Assembly (NCBI RefSeq): GCF_040907265.1
Contig: NZ_JBFOHP010000002.1
Location: 2,256,501 to 2,320,500, forward strand
DNA from: Streptomyces sclerotialus
Lineage (GTDB): Bacteria; Actinomycetota; Actinomycetes; Streptomycetales; Streptomycetaceae
Reading direction: 5' to 3'
Length of the DNA stretch: 64,000 nucleotides
In this document: piece by piece, positions 21,208-28,916 of the stretch
Layout of the letters: every line of letters starts with the position of its first letter
Numbering within the stretch: position 1 is the first letter of the stretch
Notes under the pieces: model-generated
Told to the model about the DNA's origin: nothing
The model's database searches: none
The model's input: the letters and a program-made list of their open reading frames with translations, nothing else
Translations under genes and position numbers: made by a program

Positions 21208-22212
21208 TCAGACGTCTATGGAGCTCTTGTCCTTGCCTTCCGGGGCACCGGCGGCCGCCTCGGCCTGCGCCTGCTTCTTCGAGGCGCGCAGGCTGGTGAT
21301 CGTCGTGACGATCAGCACGGCGCAGATGACGCCCAGCGAGACCGGGATGCTGATCTCCGGGACGTGCACACCCGACTCGTGCAGCGCGTGCAGCACCAGC
21401 TTCACGCCGATGAAGCCGAGGATGACCGACAGGCCGTACGAGAGGTGGACCAGCTTCTTCAGCAGTCCGCCGATGAGGAAGTACAGCTGCCGCAGGCCCA
21501 TCAGGGCGAAGGCGTTGGCGGTGAAGACGATGTACGGGTCCTGGGTGAGGCCGAAGATCGCGGGGATCGAGTCCAGCGCGAAGAGGACGTCGGTGGTGCC
21601 GATCGCCAGCATGACGATCAGCATCGGCGTCATCAGGCGCTTGCCGTTCTCCACGATGAACAGCTTCGTGCCGTGGTACTTGTCGGTCGACGGGAAGCGC
21701 CGCTCGACCATCTTCAGGAAGCGGTTCTCCTCGAACTCCTCGTCCTGCTCCTCGGCCCGCGCCTCCTGGATGAGCTTCCAGGCCGTCCAGATGAGGAAGG
21801 CGCCGAAGATGTAGAAGACCCAGGAGAAGTTGGCGATGATCGCCGCGCCGGCACCGATGAAGACGGCCCGCAGCACGAGCGCTATCAGCACGCCGACCAT
21901 CAGCACCCGCTGCTGGTATATCGACGGCACCGAGAACTTCGCCATGATCAGGACGAAGACGAAGAGGTTGTCGACGCTCAGCGACTTCTCGGTGATGAAG
22001 CCGGCGAAGAACTCACCGGCCGGCTGTCCGCCGCCGAACACGAGAAGTCCGAGCCCGAAGAGGGCGGCGAGCGCGATCCATACACCGGTCCACAGACCGG
22101 CTTCCTTGATCGACACATCGTGCGGCTTGCGGCCGCCGATGAAGAAATCGGCGGCGATGAGTGCGCACAGACCAAGAATGGTCAGCACCCACACGTTCAG
22201 GGAAACGTCCAC
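21208..22212 (-). CDS. TerC family integral membrane protein
   Basis: A 334-residue TerC/Alx-family membrane protein with about 8-9 transmembrane helices and the conserved acidic motifs SVDNLFVF and ALDSIPAIFG, which line a cation path. Homologues (Alx, MeeF/MeeY) export manganese and supply it to secreted metalloproteins. An acidic loop (EEQDEEFEENRF) lies mid-protein and a charged Ala/Lys-rich tail ends it. The GTG at 22212 has GGAGGAG three bases upstream and begins the first helix; longer frames start inside the riboswitch. The leader carries a probable manganese riboswitch, which supports the manganese role. Confidence 0.92.
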   Translation of the reverse strand: MDVSLNVWVLTILGLCALIAADFFIGGRKPHDVSIKEAGLWTGVWIALAALFGLGLLVFGGGQPAGEFFAGFITEKSLSVDNLFVFVLIMAKFSVPSIYQQRVLMVGVLIALVLRAVFIGAGAAIIANFSWVFYIFGAFLIWTAWKLIQEARAEEQDEEFEENRFLKMVERRFPSTDKYHGTKLFIVENGKRLMTPMLIVMLAIGTTDVLFALDSIPAIFGLTQDPYIVFTANAFALMGLRQLYFLIGGLLKKLVHLSYGLSVILGFIGVKLVLHALHESGVHVPEISIPVSLGVICAVLIVTTITSLRASKKQAQAEAAAGAPEGKDKSSIDV

Positions 22213-22216
22213 TGCT

Positions 22217-22263
22217 CCTCCGGCAGGTTCGTAACAACACAACAGCGTCGTCGCTGCCGGAGG
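22217..22263 (-). promoter_or_regulatory. terC expression platform: SD sequestrator
   Basis: On the minus strand CCTCCGGCAG (22263-22254), which includes the 3' strand of aptamer stem P1, is an exact 10-nt complement of CTGCCGGAGG (22226-22217), which contains the terC Shine-Dalgarno core GGAGG. P1 formation and SD pairing are mutually exclusive: with P1 closed the SD is free, with P1 open it is buried. Confidence 0.75.
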
Positions 22264-22379
22264 TCTCTTCCGCCCCGAGATCGCGCGCTGTGCTCCGCGA
22301 CGCTGAGTGGGCCGACGCCCCGGGATCTCCATCCGATCCGTGATGACGGGTACGCCGCAGCAGGGAATACTCCCCTCCG
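22258..22379 (-). promoter_or_regulatory. yybP-ykoY (manganese) riboswitch aptamer upstream of terC
   Basis: The 122-nt leader has the hallmarks of the family: CGGAGG (22379-22374) followed by GGGGAGTA (its first two G shared with P1), the loop motif CCGTCATCACGG, then GGAAGAGA leading into CCTCCG (22263-22258), which closes stem P1 with the first element over 6 perfect base pairs. yybP-ykoY RNAs bind Mn2+ and usually turn on terC/alx or mntP-type exporters, which is what lies downstream here. A covariance-model match is the missing proof. Confidence 0.8.
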
Positions 22380-22387
22380 CGCAATCG

Positions 22388-22416
22388 AGAGTAAAGGAAC
22401 CCCATAAAAAAGTAAA
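22388..22416 (-). promoter_or_regulatory. terC leader promoter TTTACT-N17-TACTCT
   Basis: On the minus strand, TTTACT (22416-22411), a 17-base spacer and TACTCT (22393-22388) give a housekeeping-type promoter. The expected transcription start about 7 bases later lies directly before the first strand of riboswitch stem P1, so promoter and aptamer positions fit each other. Confidence 0.6.
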
Positions 22417-22480
22417 GAGTTAGGCAAAAGCGCTGGTCAGGGCAGATGCAAAGGGCTGACCCGCCTTCCTCTCGACATGC

Positions 22481-22515
22481 CGGTGGGCGCACGGGCAACG
22501 CCCGTACGCCCACCG
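22481..22515 (-). terminator. uvrB terminator hairpin
   Basis: A stem of 9 bp plus 6 bp with one mismatch (CGGTGGGCG...ACGGGC, loop AAC, GCCCGT...CGCCCACCG). It begins 19 bases after the uvrB stop codon on the minus strand. No T run follows. Confidence 0.75.
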
Positions 22516-22533
22516 TTCTCCCCGTTTCCCCGC

Positions 22534-24675
22534 CTACTTCAGCCCTGCTTCCCTCATCTGGCGCAGCTCCTTCTTCAGCTCGCCGACCTCGTCGCGCAGC
22601 CGGGCGGCGACCTCGAACTGCAGCTCAGCGGCGGCCGCCCGCATGCGGTCGGTCATCTCCTCGATCATCTCGGCGAGCTCGGCGGCGGGCCGGTCCGTCG
22701 GCACGGCGCCGCCCTTGCCCTTCGCCCCCTTGCCGGCCTTCTCCGCCGCGCCGCCCAGCGCGGGCACCGGCGCCTTGCCCTTGGCGTCCTTCCCGTCGGC
22801 CGCCTTGCGGTACCCGGTGCCCAGCAGCTCCTGCGTGTCGACCTCTTCACGCGCGATCGTCGCGACGATGTCGTTGATCTTCTTCCGGAGCGGCTGCGGG
22901 TCGATGCCGTGCTCCTTGTTGTACGCGAGCTGCTTCTCGCGGCGCCGGTTGGTCTCGTCGATGGCCTTGGCCATCGCCGGGGTGACCTTGTCGGCGTACA
23001 TGTGCACCTGGCCCGAGACGTTACGCGCCGCGCGGCCGATCGTCTGGATCAGGGACGTACCGGACCGCAGGAAGCCCTCCTTGTCGGCGTCGAGGATCGC
23101 CACCAGGGAGACCTCGGGGAGGTCCAGGCCCTCCCGGAGGAGGTTGATGCCGACCAGGACGTCGTACTCGCCGGCCCGCAGCTCGCGCAGCAGCTCCACG
23201 CGGCGCAGCGTGTCCACGTCGCTGTGGAGGTAGCGCACCTGGATGCCGAGCTCCAGGAAGTAGTCCGTGAGGTCCTCGGCCATCTTCTTGGTGAGCGTCG
23301 TCACCAGGACGCGCTCGTCCTTCTCGGTGCGCGTACGGATCTCGTGGACCAGGTCGTCGATCTGCCCGTCGGTGGGCTTGACCACGACCTCCGGGTCGAC
23401 CAGGCCGGTCGGGCGGATGATCTGCTCGACGTGGCCGTCGGCGCGCGAGAGCTCGTACTGACCCGGTGTCGCGGAGAGGTAGACGGCCTGTCCGATCCGC
23501 TCCTGGAACTCCTCCCACTTCAGCGGCCGGTTGTCCAGCGCCGACGGCAGCCGGAAACCGTGGTCGACCAGGGTCCGCTTACGGGAGGCGTCGCCCTCGT
23601 ACATCGCGCCGATCTGCGGCACGGTGACGTGCGACTCGTCGATGACCAGGAGAAAGTCCTCGGGGAAGTAGTCGAGGAGGGTGTTCGGCGCCGTGCCGGG
23701 CGCGCGGCCGTCGATGTGCAGCGAGTAGTTCTCGATGCCGGAGCAGGTGCCGATCTGGCGCATCATCTCGATGTCGTACGTCGTACGCATCCGGAGCCGC
23801 TGCGCCTCCAGCAGCTTGCCCTGCTTCTCCATCGTGGCGAGCTGGTCGGCGAGCTCGGCCTCGATGCCGGCGATCGCCTTCTCCATGCGCTCGGGGCCCG
23901 CCACGTAGTGGCTCGCGGGGAAGACGTACAGCTGCTGGTCGTCGCTGATGACCTCGCCGGTGAGCGGGTGGAGGGTCGACAGCGCCTCGATCTCGTCGCC
24001 GAACATCTCGATGCGGACGGCCAGCTCTTCGTAGACCGGGAAGATCTCGATGGTGTCGCCGCGCACCCGGAAGGTGCCGCGGGTGAACGCCATGTCGTTC
24101 CGTGTGTACTGGATGTCCACGAAGCGGCGCAGCAGCTGGTCGCGGTCGATCTCCTCGCCGACCTTCAGGGGGACCATCCGGTCGACGTACTCCTGGGGCG
24201 TGCCCAGGCCGTAGATGCAGGAGACGGACGAGACCACGACCACGTCCCGCCGGGTGAGCAGCGAATTGGTCGCGGAGTGGCGCAGCCGCTCGACCTCTTC
24301 GTTGATCGAGGAGTCCTTCTCGATGTACGTGTCGGACTGCGGGACGTACGCCTCGGGCTGGTAGTAGTCGTAGTACGAGACGAAGTACTCGACGGCGTTG
24401 TTCGGCAGCAGCTCGCGGAATTCGTTGGCGAGCTGGGCCGCGAGGGTCTTGTTGGGCGCCATGACGAGGGTCGGGCGCTGCAGCTTCTCGATCATCCACG
24501 CGGTCGTCGCCGACTTGCCGGTGCCGGTCGCGCCCAGCAGGACGACGTCCTTCTCACCGCCGCGGATGCGCTGCTCCAGCTCGGCGATGGCCGCCGGCTG
24601 GTCGCCGCTGGGCTGATACGGGCTGACGACCTCGAAGGGCGCCACCGTGCGTTCGATCTGGGAAACGGGCCGCAT
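22534..24675 (-). CDS. uvrB: Excinuclease ABC subunit B
   Basis: The helicase-like subunit that verifies the lesion and recruits UvrC. The 713-residue protein has Walker A GATGTGKS at residues 48-55, the beta-hairpin region with YYQPEAYVP, the DESH motif ([11 protein letters not shown]), helicase motifs V/VI (QTIGRAARN) and a C-terminal UVR motif that contacts UvrC. Before the UVR motif lies a Lys/Ala/Gly-rich linker of about 40 residues (KGAKGKGG), longer than usual. The ATG at 24675 follows the -10 box of a damage-inducible promoter by 7 bases, so it should be translated from a leaderless mRNA; no SD is present. Confidence 0.97.
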   Translation of the reverse strand: MRPVSQIERTVAPFEVVSPYQPSGDQPAAIAELEQRIRGGEKDVVLLGATGTGKSATTAWMIEKLQRPTLVMAPNKTLAAQLANEFRELLPNNAVEYFVSYYDYYQPEAYVPQSDTYIEKDSSINEEVERLRHSATNSLLTRRDVVVVSSVSCIYGLGTPQEYVDRMVPLKVGEEIDRDQLLRRFVDIQYTRNDMAFTRGTFRVRGDTIEIFPVYEELAVRIEMFGDEIEALSTLHPLTGEVISDDQQLYVFPASHYVAGPERMEKAIAGIEAELADQLATMEKQGKLLEAQRLRMRTTYDIEMMRQIGTCSGIENYSLHIDGRAPGTAPNTLLDYFPEDFLLVIDESHVTVPQIGAMYEGDASRKRTLVDHGFRLPSALDNRPLKWEEFQERIGQAVYLSATPGQYELSRADGHVEQIIRPTGLVDPEVVVKPTDGQIDDLVHEIRTRTEKDERVLVTTLTKKMAEDLTDYFLELGIQVRYLHSDVDTLRRVELLRELRAGEYDVLVGINLLREGLDLPEVSLVAILDADKEGFLRSGTSLIQTIGRAARNVSGQVHMYADKVTPAMAKAIDETNRRREKQLAYNKEHGIDPQPLRKKINDIVATIAREEVDTQELLGTGYRKAADGKDAKGKAPVPALGGAAEKAGKGAKGKGGAVPTDRPAAELAEMIEEMTDRMRAAAAELQFEVAARLRDEVGELKKELRQMREAGLK

Positions 24676-24682
24676 GGCATCA

Positions 24683-24705
24683 ACCGTACGACCCGCCACT
24701 GACAA
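24683..24705 (-). promoter_or_regulatory. RecA-NDp/PafBC-type promoter of uvrB
   Basis: On the minus strand TTGTCAGTGGC, six bases, TACGGT, seven bases, then the uvrB ATG. The upstream element is identical to the published consensus of the LexA-independent damage promoter. The -10 to ATG distance predicts a leaderless transcript. Confidence 0.85.
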
Positions 24706-25104
24706 CGGAGGTCCGTAACGCCGACAGCGACGCGGCGGATACGTCCGGCCACACGGCGTCACGCCTCGTCGCCCTCCACAGCCTCCCGTCCGCCACTCCC
24801 GTCACCTCTAGGGGAGCCGGCGGCGGCACGTAAGGGATGAACAAGCCAAAGCCGCCGTTCGGCGAAGAGGCGACGATCTGCCACCAGGCGCCCTTGAACG
24901 CTGGTCAAGCGGCGGTTTCCCGGCTCCGGCAAGGGCCTTCGTTGCACGGGGCACACCACACAAAACGCCCCCGGACGGTCCCAAACCCAGGACACACGAC
25001 ACTTCTCGTTCAATTTATGTCTATCTCTGACCTATCTTCCAGTACACCGCCGCTGGGAACCTGCCGCCGACCACCCCCGCCGACGACGATCCCGAGGAGT
25101 CCGT
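24706..25104. other. uvrB-GDPD divergent intergenic region
   Basis: About 400 bases with no supported gene. The segment near 25008-25040 is AT-rich for this genome (TTCAATTTATGTCTATCTCTG) and probably holds the GDPD promoter, but I cannot assign -35 and -10 boxes with confidence. No clear PHO box (repeated GTTCACC) is seen. Confidence 0.4.
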
Positions 25105-26001
25105 ATGCACATTCGGCCTGTTGCCGCCGCTACCGGCGTGCTGATGGGGCTGACGGTGTTCAGCCTCCCCGCTGCCGCCGCCCAGGCCGCGGACCGCCCG
25201 AACAGACCGGTCACCGTCGCGCACCGAGGGGCCTCGGCCTACGCCCCCGAGAACACCATTGCCGCGGTCGACGCGGCGCGCCGCATGGGCATCGACTGGG
25301 TGGAGAACGACGTCCAGCGCACCAAGGACGGCAAGTTGATCGTCATGCACGACACGACGCTCAACCGCACCACCAACGTCGAGGAGCTGTACCCGGACCG
25401 CGCCCCGTGGAAGGTCTCCGACTTCACCCTCGGCGAGATCCGGAAGCTGGACGCGGGCAGCTGGTTCGGCGCGAAGTTCAAGGGGCAGCGGGTCCCCACG
25501 CTCGACCGCTACATGGACGCGGTCCGCCACAACCACCAGAAGCTGCTGCTGGAACTGAAGGCCCCCGAGCTCTACCCCGGTATCGAAGCGCAGACCATCA
25601 AGGAACTGCGGCGCGAGGGCTGGACGGACCGGCAGCACGTGAAGCACCGGCTGATCATCCAGAGTTTCAACGCTGACTCGGTCAAGAAGGTCCACGAGCT
25701 GCGCCCTGACATCAAGACGGGCTTCCTGGGCAACCCGGCCGTCGCCGACCTGCCCGAGTACGCGAAGTTCGCCGACCAGATCAACCCCAGTCACAAAAAG
25801 CTGAGCATGGCGTACGTGGCCGCCGTGCACGCCTTCGAGGGGCCGCACGGGCGCCCCCTGGAGGTCTACACGTGGACCGTCGACGACGCGGCCACGGCGA
25901 AGAAGGTCGCGGGCTGGGGCGTGGACGGCATCATCACCAACAAGCCGGACGTCGTACGGGACGCCGTGAAGGACGCCGGATTCTCGGTTCCGGCCGCGTG
26001 A
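25105..26001 (+). CDS. Secreted glycerophosphodiester phosphodiesterase
   Basis: Hydrolyses glycerophosphodiesters to glycerol-3-phosphate and an alcohol, probably outside the cell to recover phosphate and carbon. It has 298 residues with a Sec signal peptide (residues 1-29, AAAAQAAD). The TIM-barrel active site has the His40-Arg41 pair (AHRGASAYAPENT, with Glu49), the metal ligands in WVENDVQ and the second catalytic His in VMHDTTLNRTT. GAGGAG lies 6 bases before the ATG. It stands next to ogt but is probably a separate unit, since ogt has its own promoter. Confidence 0.93.
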   Translation: MHIRPVAAATGVLMGLTVFSLPAAAAQAADRPNRPVTVAHRGASAYAPENTIAAVDAARRMGIDWVENDVQRTKDGKLIVMHDTTLNRTTNVEELYPDRAPWKVSDFTLGEIRKLDAGSWFGAKFKGQRVPTLDRYMDAVRHNHQKLLLELKAPELYPGIEAQTIKELRREGWTDRQHVKHRLIIQSFNADSVKKVHELRPDIKTGFLGNPAVADLPEYAKFADQINPSHKKLSMAYVAAVHAFEGPHGRPLEVYTWTVDDAATAKKVAGWGVDGIITNKPDVVRDAVKDAGFSVPAA

Positions 26002-26075
26002 GGCCGAGCCGTCTCATCGGGGCCACGGGCCCTGCCGTCGGGAGCGGTAGCCGGACTCTCCGCTCCCCACGGCGA

Positions 26076-26098
26076 TTGTCAGTGGGCGGTCCTAGGCT
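26076..26098 (+). promoter_or_regulatory. RecA-NDp/PafBC-type promoter of ogt
   Basis: TTGTCAGTGGG, six bases (CGGTCC), TAGGCT, six bases, then the GTG of ogt at 26105. It has the same architecture as the uvrB, uvrC and polA promoters and again predicts a leaderless mRNA. Confidence 0.85.
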
Positions 26099-26104
26099 GA
26101 AGCC

Positions 26105-26737
26105 GTGACGATTTCCGAGGAACGCGAAATCCCCGCGGCGACCGCCGCCGAGGGCGGCGGGACGGCCCCGGCGACCACGGGCGAGGTTCCGCAGGCGCCG
26201 GCCCGGCCGCCGCGCGACTGGGCCTGGCGGATGCTGGACTCCCCCATCGGTCCGCTCCTGCTCGCGGGCACCGGCACCGGCCTGGCCCTGGTCGTCTTCC
26301 ACGCCGACGAGCGGGCCCGGGCCCGCTCGCTCGCCCGGCTGCGCGGCGCGTTCGGCCCCGAGCCGGTTTCCGCGATACCGGCGGTGGACACGGCAGCCGT
26401 GGAGCTCGTCGCGTACTTCGCGGGTGAACTGCGGGACTTCACGGTGCCGCTGGACTGGTCGCTGTCCTCGGGGTTCAACGAGCGGGTGCTCCGCGAGCTC
26501 GCCACCCATGTCCCGTACGGCACGGTCGTCGGCTATCAGGATTTGGCGGACCGGGTCGGCGAGCCGGGGGCCGCTCGTGCGGTCGGCGCCGCCATGGGCT
26601 CCAATCCCCTGCCGGTCGTCGTGCCGTGTCACCGCGTCGTCGAGAGCGGCGGCGGACTCGGCGGCTTCGGCGGCGGCCTGGAGACGAAGCGGCAGCTCCT
26701 CGCGCTGGAAGGAGTGCTCCCTCAGCCGCTGTTCTGA
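26105..26737 (+). CDS. ogt: Methylated-DNA--protein-cysteine methyltransferase
   Basis: A suicide enzyme that removes methyl groups from O6-methylguanine in DNA onto its own cysteine. It has 210 residues; the acceptor motif VVPCHRVV has Cys175, the recognition helix FNERVLRELATHVPYGTVV precedes it, and GSNPLP and GLGGFGGGLETKRQLL complete the family pattern. A Pro/Ala/Gly-rich leader of about 37 residues precedes the conserved domain. The GTG at 26105 is the position predicted by the damage-inducible promoter 6 bases upstream. Confidence 0.94.
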   Translation: MTISEEREIPAATAAEGGGTAPATTGEVPQAPARPPRDWAWRMLDSPIGPLLLAGTGTGLALVVFHADERARARSLARLRGAFGPEPVSAIPAVDTAAVELVAYFAGELRDFTVPLDWSLSSGFNERVLRELATHVPYGTVVGYQDLADRVGEPGAARAVGAAMGSNPLPVVVPCHRVVESGGGLGGFGGGLETKRQLLALEGVLPQPLF

Positions 26738-26843
26738 GGCGCGGCTGCGCGCCTCCGCCGTCGCCCGGCGCCCGGTGAAGCGGCGGGATGTGCCGCTCGG
26801 CCGCCGTCACGTCCGTACGTTCGTCCAGCGAAAGGCCCCGCTC

Positions 26844-27392
26844 ATGCCCCGCCAGGTCGCCCTCCTCCGCGGAATCAACGTCGGAGGGCACAAGAAGTTC
26901 TCCATGGCGCAGCAGCGCGCGCTGACGGCGGAGCTGGGCTTCCAGGACGTCACCGTCCTCCTCCAGACCGGCAACATCGTCTTCGCCGACCCGGGGACGC
27001 CTCCGGAGGAGACCGCACGCACTCTGGAGGCCGGCTTCGCGGCCGCGCTGGGCGTTCCCGTACCGGTCATGGTCCGCACCCGCGACGACCTCGCCGCCGC
27101 GGTCGCGGCCAATCCTTTCCCGCAGGCGGTGGCGGAGCCCAAGACGCTGCACCTCACGTTCCTGTCGGAGCCGCCTGCCGACACGGCCCCGCTGGACGTC
27201 CTGGACCCGGCCGTGTACGAGCCCGACGTCTTCCGGCTGCTCGGCCGCGACCTGTACCTCTGGTGTCCGGACGGCGTCGGTCGCTCGCGGCTGGCCACGG
27301 CCGTCACCGCGGCGTCCGTCAAGCTGGGCGTCACCGCCACCGCCCGCAACTGGAACACCGTCCTCAAGATCCTGGCCGCGGCCGACGCATGA
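26844..27392 (+). CDS. DUF1697 family protein
   Basis: A 182-residue member of the DUF1697 family, common and structurally characterised but functionally unassigned. The diagnostic N-terminus VALLRGINVGGHKKFSM and the later QTGNIVF motif are present, and the C-terminal TARNWNTVLKI segment is typical. The ATG at 26844 is supported by AAAGG upstream and by the start of the conserved block. It follows ogt by 106 bases and may be read through from it. Confidence 0.9.
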   Translation: MPRQVALLRGINVGGHKKFSMAQQRALTAELGFQDVTVLLQTGNIVFADPGTPPEETARTLEAGFAAALGVPVPVMVRTRDDLAAAVAANPFPQAVAEPKTLHLTFLSEPPADTAPLDVLDPAVYEPDVFRLLGRDLYLWCPDGVGRSRLATAVTAASVKLGVTATARNWNTVLKILAAADA

Positions 27393-27461
27393 CGCTCCGG
27401 GGCCGGGTGACCGGTCCGGAACCGGGTGACCGGCCTCGCCGGTCCGCCCCGCGCCGTCCGC

Positions 27462-27914
27462 TCAGCGCCAGCCGTACCGCTCCCGCAGCCTGTTCACGAC
27501 GAGGTTGAACCGGCCCCGGTCCAGCGCGCAGGCCTCCCGCCGCATGCCCTCCGGATGCACCCGCAGCACCCGGTCCAGATCGATCCACGACGGCCGTCCG
27601 GCCCGGTCCCAGGGCCCCGAGCCGATCGCCACCCACTCGCGGTCGTCGTGCCGCTTGCTGGACAGCTGCACGGCGAGCAGCGTGCCCGCCCGTTCCCGGG
27701 CGACGACCAGTACGGGCCGGTCCTTGCCGCGCCCGTCGTTCTCCTCGTACGGCACCCAGGTCCACACGATCTCGCCGGGGTCGGGGTCACCGTCGTGGTC
27801 CGGCGCGTACACGGTCCTGACCGCACCGACCGACCGCGGCCACGCCTCCACGGTCGCCGTCGCCCCGGTCCTGCCCGGCAGCGTCGCCGGCTCGCCCATC
27901 TCGTCGATTGCCAT
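27462..27914 (-). CDS. PemK/MazF-like protein without an adjacent antitoxin
   Basis: A 150-residue protein with a PemK/MazF-type core: GEIVWTWVPYEENDGRGKDRPVLVV near residues 45-70, followed by AVQLSSK. MazF enzymes are ribonucleases that cut single-stranded mRNA, usually restrained by a small antitoxin encoded upstream. No antitoxin gene is seen on either side; a 17-bp repeat array occupies the upstream region. The protein has an extra 40-residue N-terminal segment compared with minimal MazF. The ATG at 27914 is preferred; a GTG at 27923 is the alternative. Housekeeping PemK-like proteins occur in many streptomycetes, so it may not be a toxin. Confidence 0.75.
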   Translation of the reverse strand: MAIDEMGEPATLPGRTGATATVEAWPRSVGAVRTVYAPDHDGDPDPGEIVWTWVPYEENDGRGKDRPVLVVARERAGTLLAVQLSSKRHDDREWVAIGSGPWDRAGRPSWIDLDRVLRVHPEGMRREACALDRGRFNLVVNRLRERYGWR

Positions 27915-27968
27915 GGCCCTCACGCTATCGGGCAGTGGATCTTGGATGAGTGCGGGAGGCGGGCAGGG

Positions 27969-28066
27969 CGATCACTTGAGGTTGGCGATCCCGTGAGGTA
28001 GGCGATTGGGGTAGGCGATCACCTGAGGTAGGCGATCACCTGAGGTAGGCGATCACTTGAGGTTCG
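27969..28066. repeat. Array of six 17-bp units with ACCT-G-AGGT palindromes
   Basis: Six contiguous units with the consensus CGATCACCTGAGGTAGG: five of 17 bp (27969, 27986, 28016, 28033, 28050) and one of 13 bp (28003-28015). The units at 28016 and 28033 are identical. Those two units contain the short palindrome ACCTGAGGT. The array fills the gap between the PemK-like gene start and the end of the kinase-like gene. Confidence 0.92.
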
Positions 28067-28073
28067 CGACAAG

Positions 28074-28727
28074 TCAGGCGCCGCCGGGCCGCCCGATGCC
28101 GCTCCATGCGGGGCGCCGCGGATCGTCGGCCCGTACGACCACGTCGGCCGTCTCCTGGGGCGCGACCTCCGCCTCGTACCGCTCGAACGCCGGCAGCGTC
28201 CACCGCTCGCTCGCGTCCGTCCGCCGCTCCAGCGCGCCCGGCGAGAGGGCGAGGTGCACGGTCAGGTCGAACGGGAACCACTGTCCGAGCAGCAGCGGCC
28301 CGTGCAGCAGCAGTACGCCGCCGGGCGGCAGCTGGACATACGGGCTGCGCGTCGCACGGTCCCGCTCGGGGTCCCACAGGTCGGGGAGGACGCGGCCGCT
28401 GCCCCCGGCCTCCAGCGGGTTGAAGACCTCCCGCCACAGTGCCTGCCGGTCGAACCACTCGCCGTAGTACGCGTCCGGGTCGTGCCGCCCGTACTCCAGG
28501 CGCAGCGACGCCGGCCGCAGGAACCCGTAGGTGCCGCTCTTCTGCACGGACCGGCCGCGCAGCCGCAGCGCGTCGGCGAGCCGTCCGGCCAGCTCTCCGG
28601 GGCGCGCGGCCGGGGCCGCGTCGATACCCACGCGCAGCCACGGACTGCCGTCCTGTGCCGTCCTGCCCGCCGCCTCCTCGGCGAGCGCGTCGGTCAGCCG
28701 TTCCCATGTGATCGCTTCCAGCCGCAC
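28074..28727 (-). CDS. Uridine kinase-like P-loop protein with degenerate Walker A
   Basis: A 217-residue protein resembling the uridine kinase-like ORFs of streptomycetes. The order of elements fits a nucleoside kinase fold: a P-loop position at VGIDAAPAARPGELA (residues 33-47), a YGFLRPASLRLEYGRHDPDAYYGEWFD segment where the substrate lid would be, and LLLHGPLLL before the final domain. The P-loop lacks the GKS/GKT lysine and hydroxyl residue (PAARPGE instead), so kinase activity is doubtful. GTG start at 28727. The neighbouring array and PemK-like gene are on the same strand but separated by repeats. Confidence 0.7.
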   Translation of the reverse strand: MRLEAITWERLTDALAEEAAGRTAQDGSPWLRVGIDAAPAARPGELAGRLADALRLRGRSVQKSGTYGFLRPASLRLEYGRHDPDAYYGEWFDRQALWREVFNPLEAGGSGRVLPDLWDPERDRATRSPYVQLPPGGVLLLHGPLLLGQWFPFDLTVHLALSPGALERRTDASERWTLPAFERYEAEVAPQETADVVVRADDPRRPAWSGIGRPGGA

Positions 28728-28916
28728 CCCGCCATTCTGCCGCCGCGGTACTCCTTACGTCATCGACCTGCGGGAACGGGGCGGGTGACGTCCGCCGTTG
28801 ACCTCCCGCCACACGTAGTTGATCATGAGACGGGAGGCTCTCCGGCCGTACGGACAGCCGGCCGGAGGGTTTCCTCCCCGCACTCCGTCACTGTTGCCGA
28901 CAGCTGCCCTCGCAGC

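Noticed and set aside
24990..25050. PHO box for the secreted GDPD gene
   Set aside because: Only one GTTCA half-like sequence is present; the repeated GTTCACC direct repeats needed for PhoP binding are not seen.
27462..27914. A classical MazEF toxin-antitoxin pair
   Set aside because: No antitoxin-like ORF is found upstream or downstream; the PemK-like protein is therefore listed alone.
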